A stretch of DNA of 8,017 nt from a bacterium (GTDB taxonomy: Bacteria; Patescibacteria; Paceibacteria; UBA9973; UBA6065), in NCBI GenBank assembly GCA_030680695.1, contig JAUXUT010000109.1, positions 1 through 8,017 of the forward strand, given 5' to 3'. Below the pieces are notes generated by a model, which saw only the letters and a list, made by a program, of their open reading frames with translations, searched no databases and was not told the origin of the DNA. Both the position numbers and the translations under genes were made by a program. How positions within the stretch are numbered: the stretch's first letter is position 1; every line of letters begins with the position of its first letter. This document shows, in pieces, positions 5,969 to 8,017 of this stretch.

Positions 5969-7621
5969 TTACGGAGATGTTATCCGACCTATTGGCCGCG
6001 GGATAGGGATATCACCGTTCATCCCATAAACAACTGAGAACTGATCCTTCACCCACCAACGCCCCTGTGACGGGCGAAATACGGCTACATCCGTTTCGCC
6101 ATTCCCATTGTAGTCGCCAGGAACCGGGATGTCACCGTTCATCCCATACACAACCGAGAACTGATCCTTCACCCACCAGCGTCCTTGTGATGGCCGGAAT
6201 ACAGCTACATCCGTTTTGCCGTCGCCATTGTAGTCGCCAGGAACCGGAATGTCGCCGTTCATTCCATACACAACCGAGAATTGATCTTTTACCCACCAAC
6301 GCCCCTGCAAAGGCCGGAACACAGCGATATCCGTCTTTCCGTCACCATTAAAATCAGCAGGAGGAGTCCTTAGTATGTAGTTCTGTCCAGTCAGGTCTGT
6401 TGTCACATTGGTATAAGTCCTGCTGGCCGGGATAAAGGTACGCCCCGATTTCGAGGGCGTAACCGTACCGCTCCAACCCGAAGGGACGATAATGCCGTAA
6501 TCGCCATTGGCGTCGGATGTTACAGTTTTAGCAAAGCCATCGAAATAACTCAGGGTGACGCCTGATGCGCCAACGTTGCCGGAGATTTCATACCCCTGGC
6601 TGATGTTGAAGATCAAAGTCTTGGAAGCTGCCTGCGCCTCTACATCAGGGGAGGATTTTCCATCCACAGAAGCGGCGGTCATGACATTAGTAATGTCATT
6701 GCTATACTGGGCAACTTCAAAATAATAGGTTGTACCATTGGTTACATTCAACGCCAAAGAAGATTGGAACACACTGCCGCTGTCGTCATTACACCCCAGG
6801 AGGGTAGTATCTGGCAGTCCCTGCCAGGCGGCAATATAGGTATCATAATTCGAGCCGAAGGTATCAACAGCTATAGTAGTGTTTGCGGTGGCCGTATATT
6901 GATACCAGACCGAAGCCAGCCCCGCAATTCTATTTACAGGGGTCCCATCTGATAGAGTGCAGCTGATATTCGTCGGGTCAGTGGCATGGCGAGTGGCACC
7001 GCGCACATTCACCGTATCGGTGTAGGGCAGGGTCGTGACCTCTTTGGCATTTTCAACATTATCATGCTCAGGGGCATCCACTGGCACCTCATGGACGGTG
7101 AATTCTGCCGTGAGAATATTATTGCTTTCATTTATCTCTGTCACTGCACAGTCGCTGTCGGCATATACTGTGATGGTATGGGGTCCGGCAGCCAATATTC
7201 CTCCTGCAGGGATCCTGAGTTCCGGGAAATCAATCGCACCAGCTTCCAGCCCCGCAGATTCAAAATAGTACTTCCTGTTGGTATCCGTACATGCGATAGG
7301 TGTCCCATCCACATAGATATTGATCGTGTAGGCTCCCGCAGGGCTGTCCCCCAAGTTTTTCACGTCCATAAATACAAAAACATCGTCGTTCTCATAAATA
7401 TCAGAATCTAATTCCACATCTGGTGACTGGACTTCGAGGCTGGTCACTACCAGATCGGGGCCAACGATCTGACCGGAGACATCCCCGTCAGCTGTGGGGG
7501 TGGGTTCCTGTGCCACCACAGGGGATGTTGATGGAGCGCCGAGCATCGAGAAGGCCACGGCCACGAACACGATCAGGCTGATGATTTTTCCAAAATGGAT
7601 GGAGGGGTGGTTTTGTTTCAT
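5969..7621 (-). CDS. Secreted CARDB / PPC-like / Ig-like protein with three FG-GAP-like repeats
   Basis: 550 residues from the ATG at 7621, which has AAGGA about 8 nt upstream. An in-frame TTG at 7645 is a poorer start. Residues 1-37 are a signal peptide (probable cut VVA|Q, like the protease). Residues 55-179 are a CARDB domain (PDLVVTSLEV ... VTEINESNN). Residues 186-308 resemble a PPC-type beta domain (SVWYQYTA, DTFGSNYDTYIAAW, GCNDDSG). Residues 343-418 form an Ig-like/carboxypeptidase-regulatory-like domain (YEISGNV, SDANGDYG, PSGWSGTVTPSKSG, QNYI). Three 40-residue repeats (ADFNGDGKTDIAVFRP ... YGMNGD) fill 423-542, then eight residues and the stop. No catalytic motif is seen. It is probably an extracellular binding or structural protein with calcium-binding loops. 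It shares its repeat type with the protease about 2.3 kb downstream and may act on the same surface. Compared with the protease, no domain follows the repeats, so its C-terminus may be shortened. Confidence 0.88.
   Translation of the reverse strand: MKQNHPSIHFGKIISLIVFVAVAFSMLGAPSTSPVVAQEPTPTADGDVSGQIVGPDLVVTSLEVQSPDVELDSDIYENDDVFVFMDVKNLGDSPAGAYTINIYVDGTPIACTDTNRKYYFESAGLEAGAIDFPELRIPAGGILAAGPHTITVYADSDCAVTEINESNNILTAEFTVHEVPVDAPEHDNVENAKEVTTLPYTDTVNVRGATRHATDPTNISCTLSDGTPVNRIAGLASVWYQYTATANTTIAVDTFGSNYDTYIAAWQGLPDTTLLGCNDDSGSVFQSSLALNVTNGTTYYFEVAQYSNDITNVMTAASVDGKSSPDVEAQAASKTLIFNISQGYEISGNVGASGVTLSYFDGFAKTVTSDANGDYGIIVPSGWSGTVTPSKSGRTFIPASRTYTNVTTDLTGQNYILRTPPADFNGDGKTDIAVFRPLQGRWWVKDQFSVVYGMNGDIPVPGDYNGDGKTDVAVFRPSQGRWWVKDQFSVVYGMNGDIPVPGDYNGNGETDVAVFRPSQGRWWVKDQFSVVYGMNGDIPIPRPIGRITSP
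5996..6355 (-). repeat. Three tandem 120-bp coding repeats (FG-GAP/VCBS-like) in the CARDB-protein gene
   Basis: The units are 6236-6355, 6116-6235 and 5996-6115. They are of the same 40-residue type as in the protease gene and carry the same WWVKDQFSVVYGMNGD core. The last unit again has NGNG in the calcium loop, as does the last protease unit. Confidence 0.95.
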
Positions 7622-7628
7622 GTTTTGT

Positions 7629-7633
7629 TCCTT
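7629..7633 (-). promoter_or_regulatory. Ribosome binding site choosing the 7621 ATG
   Basis: The minus strand reads AAGGA followed by about seven nucleotides and then ATG. This supports the ATG at 7621 over the upstream TTG at 7645. Confidence 0.6.
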
Positions 7634-7845
7634 ACTTAAACTCAAAATATCTGACCTGTTTAGACTGCATCGTTAAATTACCTGAATTTTTATGGTGAAC
7701 AGGGAAAAAATTTGCATCAATAGCGTAATATTACCATAGCAAATCGAGGGGAGTTCCAGCAATGCATTACAAAACTGTTATGGAATTTGCGGCTCTCCGG
7801 GGGATGCCGTGATTTTGTAGATTGAATTTCAAACAACAAAACTTT

Positions 7846-7891
7846 GCCACGAATTTACCCTACGGGCACGATGTCGCGAATTTTCACGAAT
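7846..7891. repeat. CACGAATT-type intergenic repeat
   Basis: It contains GCCACGAATTT, then TCGCGAATTTTCACGAATG, the same building blocks as the palindrome at 14-80. AATTCGTG, the sequence duplicated around the mobile elements, is the reverse complement of this block. Confidence 0.5.
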
Positions 7892-7947
7892 GTATTTTTC
7901 TACCGTACAAATGTCGTTGCGAGGAGGGTTTTTGCTCTTTCCGACGA

Positions 7948-7994
7948 AGCAATCCCCTGTTTTAAAGGATGTTTCCGTTGTAAAGGGGATTGCT
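7948..7994. repeat. Palindromic repeat AGCAATCCCCT / AGGGGATTGCT at the window edge
   Basis: The 11-bp arms at 7948-7958 and 7984-7994 are exact reverse complements. The surroundings (GTTGCGAGGAGGG, CGACGAAGC, ACTTCGTGGCACACGTCGC) look like a larger interspersed element that continues beyond the window. Confidence 0.6.
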
Positions 7995-8017
7995 TACCAC
8001 TTCGTGGCACACGTCGC

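Larger units (their letters stand above)
7622..8017. other. Intergenic region upstream of the CARDB-protein gene
   Basis: No gene is seen. The first roughly 100 nt beyond the start are AT-rich and should hold the promoter, but no box pair is convincing. Farther out are a CACGAATT-type repeat (7846-7891) and a palindrome at 7948-7994. Confidence 0.6.

Noticed and set aside
6986..7411. 141-residue plus-strand open frame opposite the CARDB domain
   Set aside because: It has no recognisable domain or ribosome site, and the minus strand carries a clear CARDB/PPC-like protein.

Overview
The window looks like chromosomal DNA of a non-model environmental bacterium, most plausibly a member of the Chloroflexota (Anaerolineae-like). 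That is an inference from three things: secreted multidomain proteins ending in FG-GAP/VCBS-like 'DFNGDGKTD' repeats, signal peptides with a V-x-A|Q cleavage site, and intergenic DNA crowded with small palindromic repeats of the CACGAATT and GCTTCGACAGGCTC kinds. No rRNA, tRNA or CRISPR array was recognised. All believable genes lie on the minus strand, so the biology reads from right to left.

From right to left: (1) 7622-8017 is intergenic DNA with palindromic repeats. (2) 5969-7621 encodes a secreted adhesin-like protein: CARDB, a PPC-like beta domain, an Ig-like/carboxypeptidase-regulatory-like domain and three 40-residue FG-GAP-like repeats. (3) 4605-5842 is a mobile-element pile-up: a decayed repeat copy, an 894-bp ISKra4-type insertion sequence with perfect 22-bp terminal inverted repeats and a wrecked transposase, and a 125-bp MITE-like element abutting it. 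(4) 3719-4453 encodes a 244-residue lipoprotein that is a free-standing copy of the propeptide of the next gene's protease. (5) 570-3644 encodes a 1024-residue secreted subtilisin-like (S8, KP-43-like) protease with a double propeptide, catalytic domain, beta-barrel domain, four FG-GAP-like repeats and a C-terminal YfaP-like (DUF2135-like) domain. (6) 1-569 holds a probable terminator, a 110-bp MITE-like element with 9-bp target duplications, and several hairpins.

The most interesting unit is the lipoprotein/protease pair. The lipoprotein keeps the full propeptide region (about 60% identical by hand alignment over 146 residues) and stops within a few residues of the propeptide/catalytic junction. 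It has its own lipobox, and its gene lies 74 bp upstream of the protease with no terminator seen between them. It could be a membrane-anchored inhibitor, folding helper or immunity-like protein for the secreted protease. The second notable signal is that the 3'-terminal repeats of the protease and of the CARDB protein match unit by unit in order, including the same Asp-to-Asn change in a calcium-loop position of the last unit. This points to block duplication or gene conversion between the two genes.
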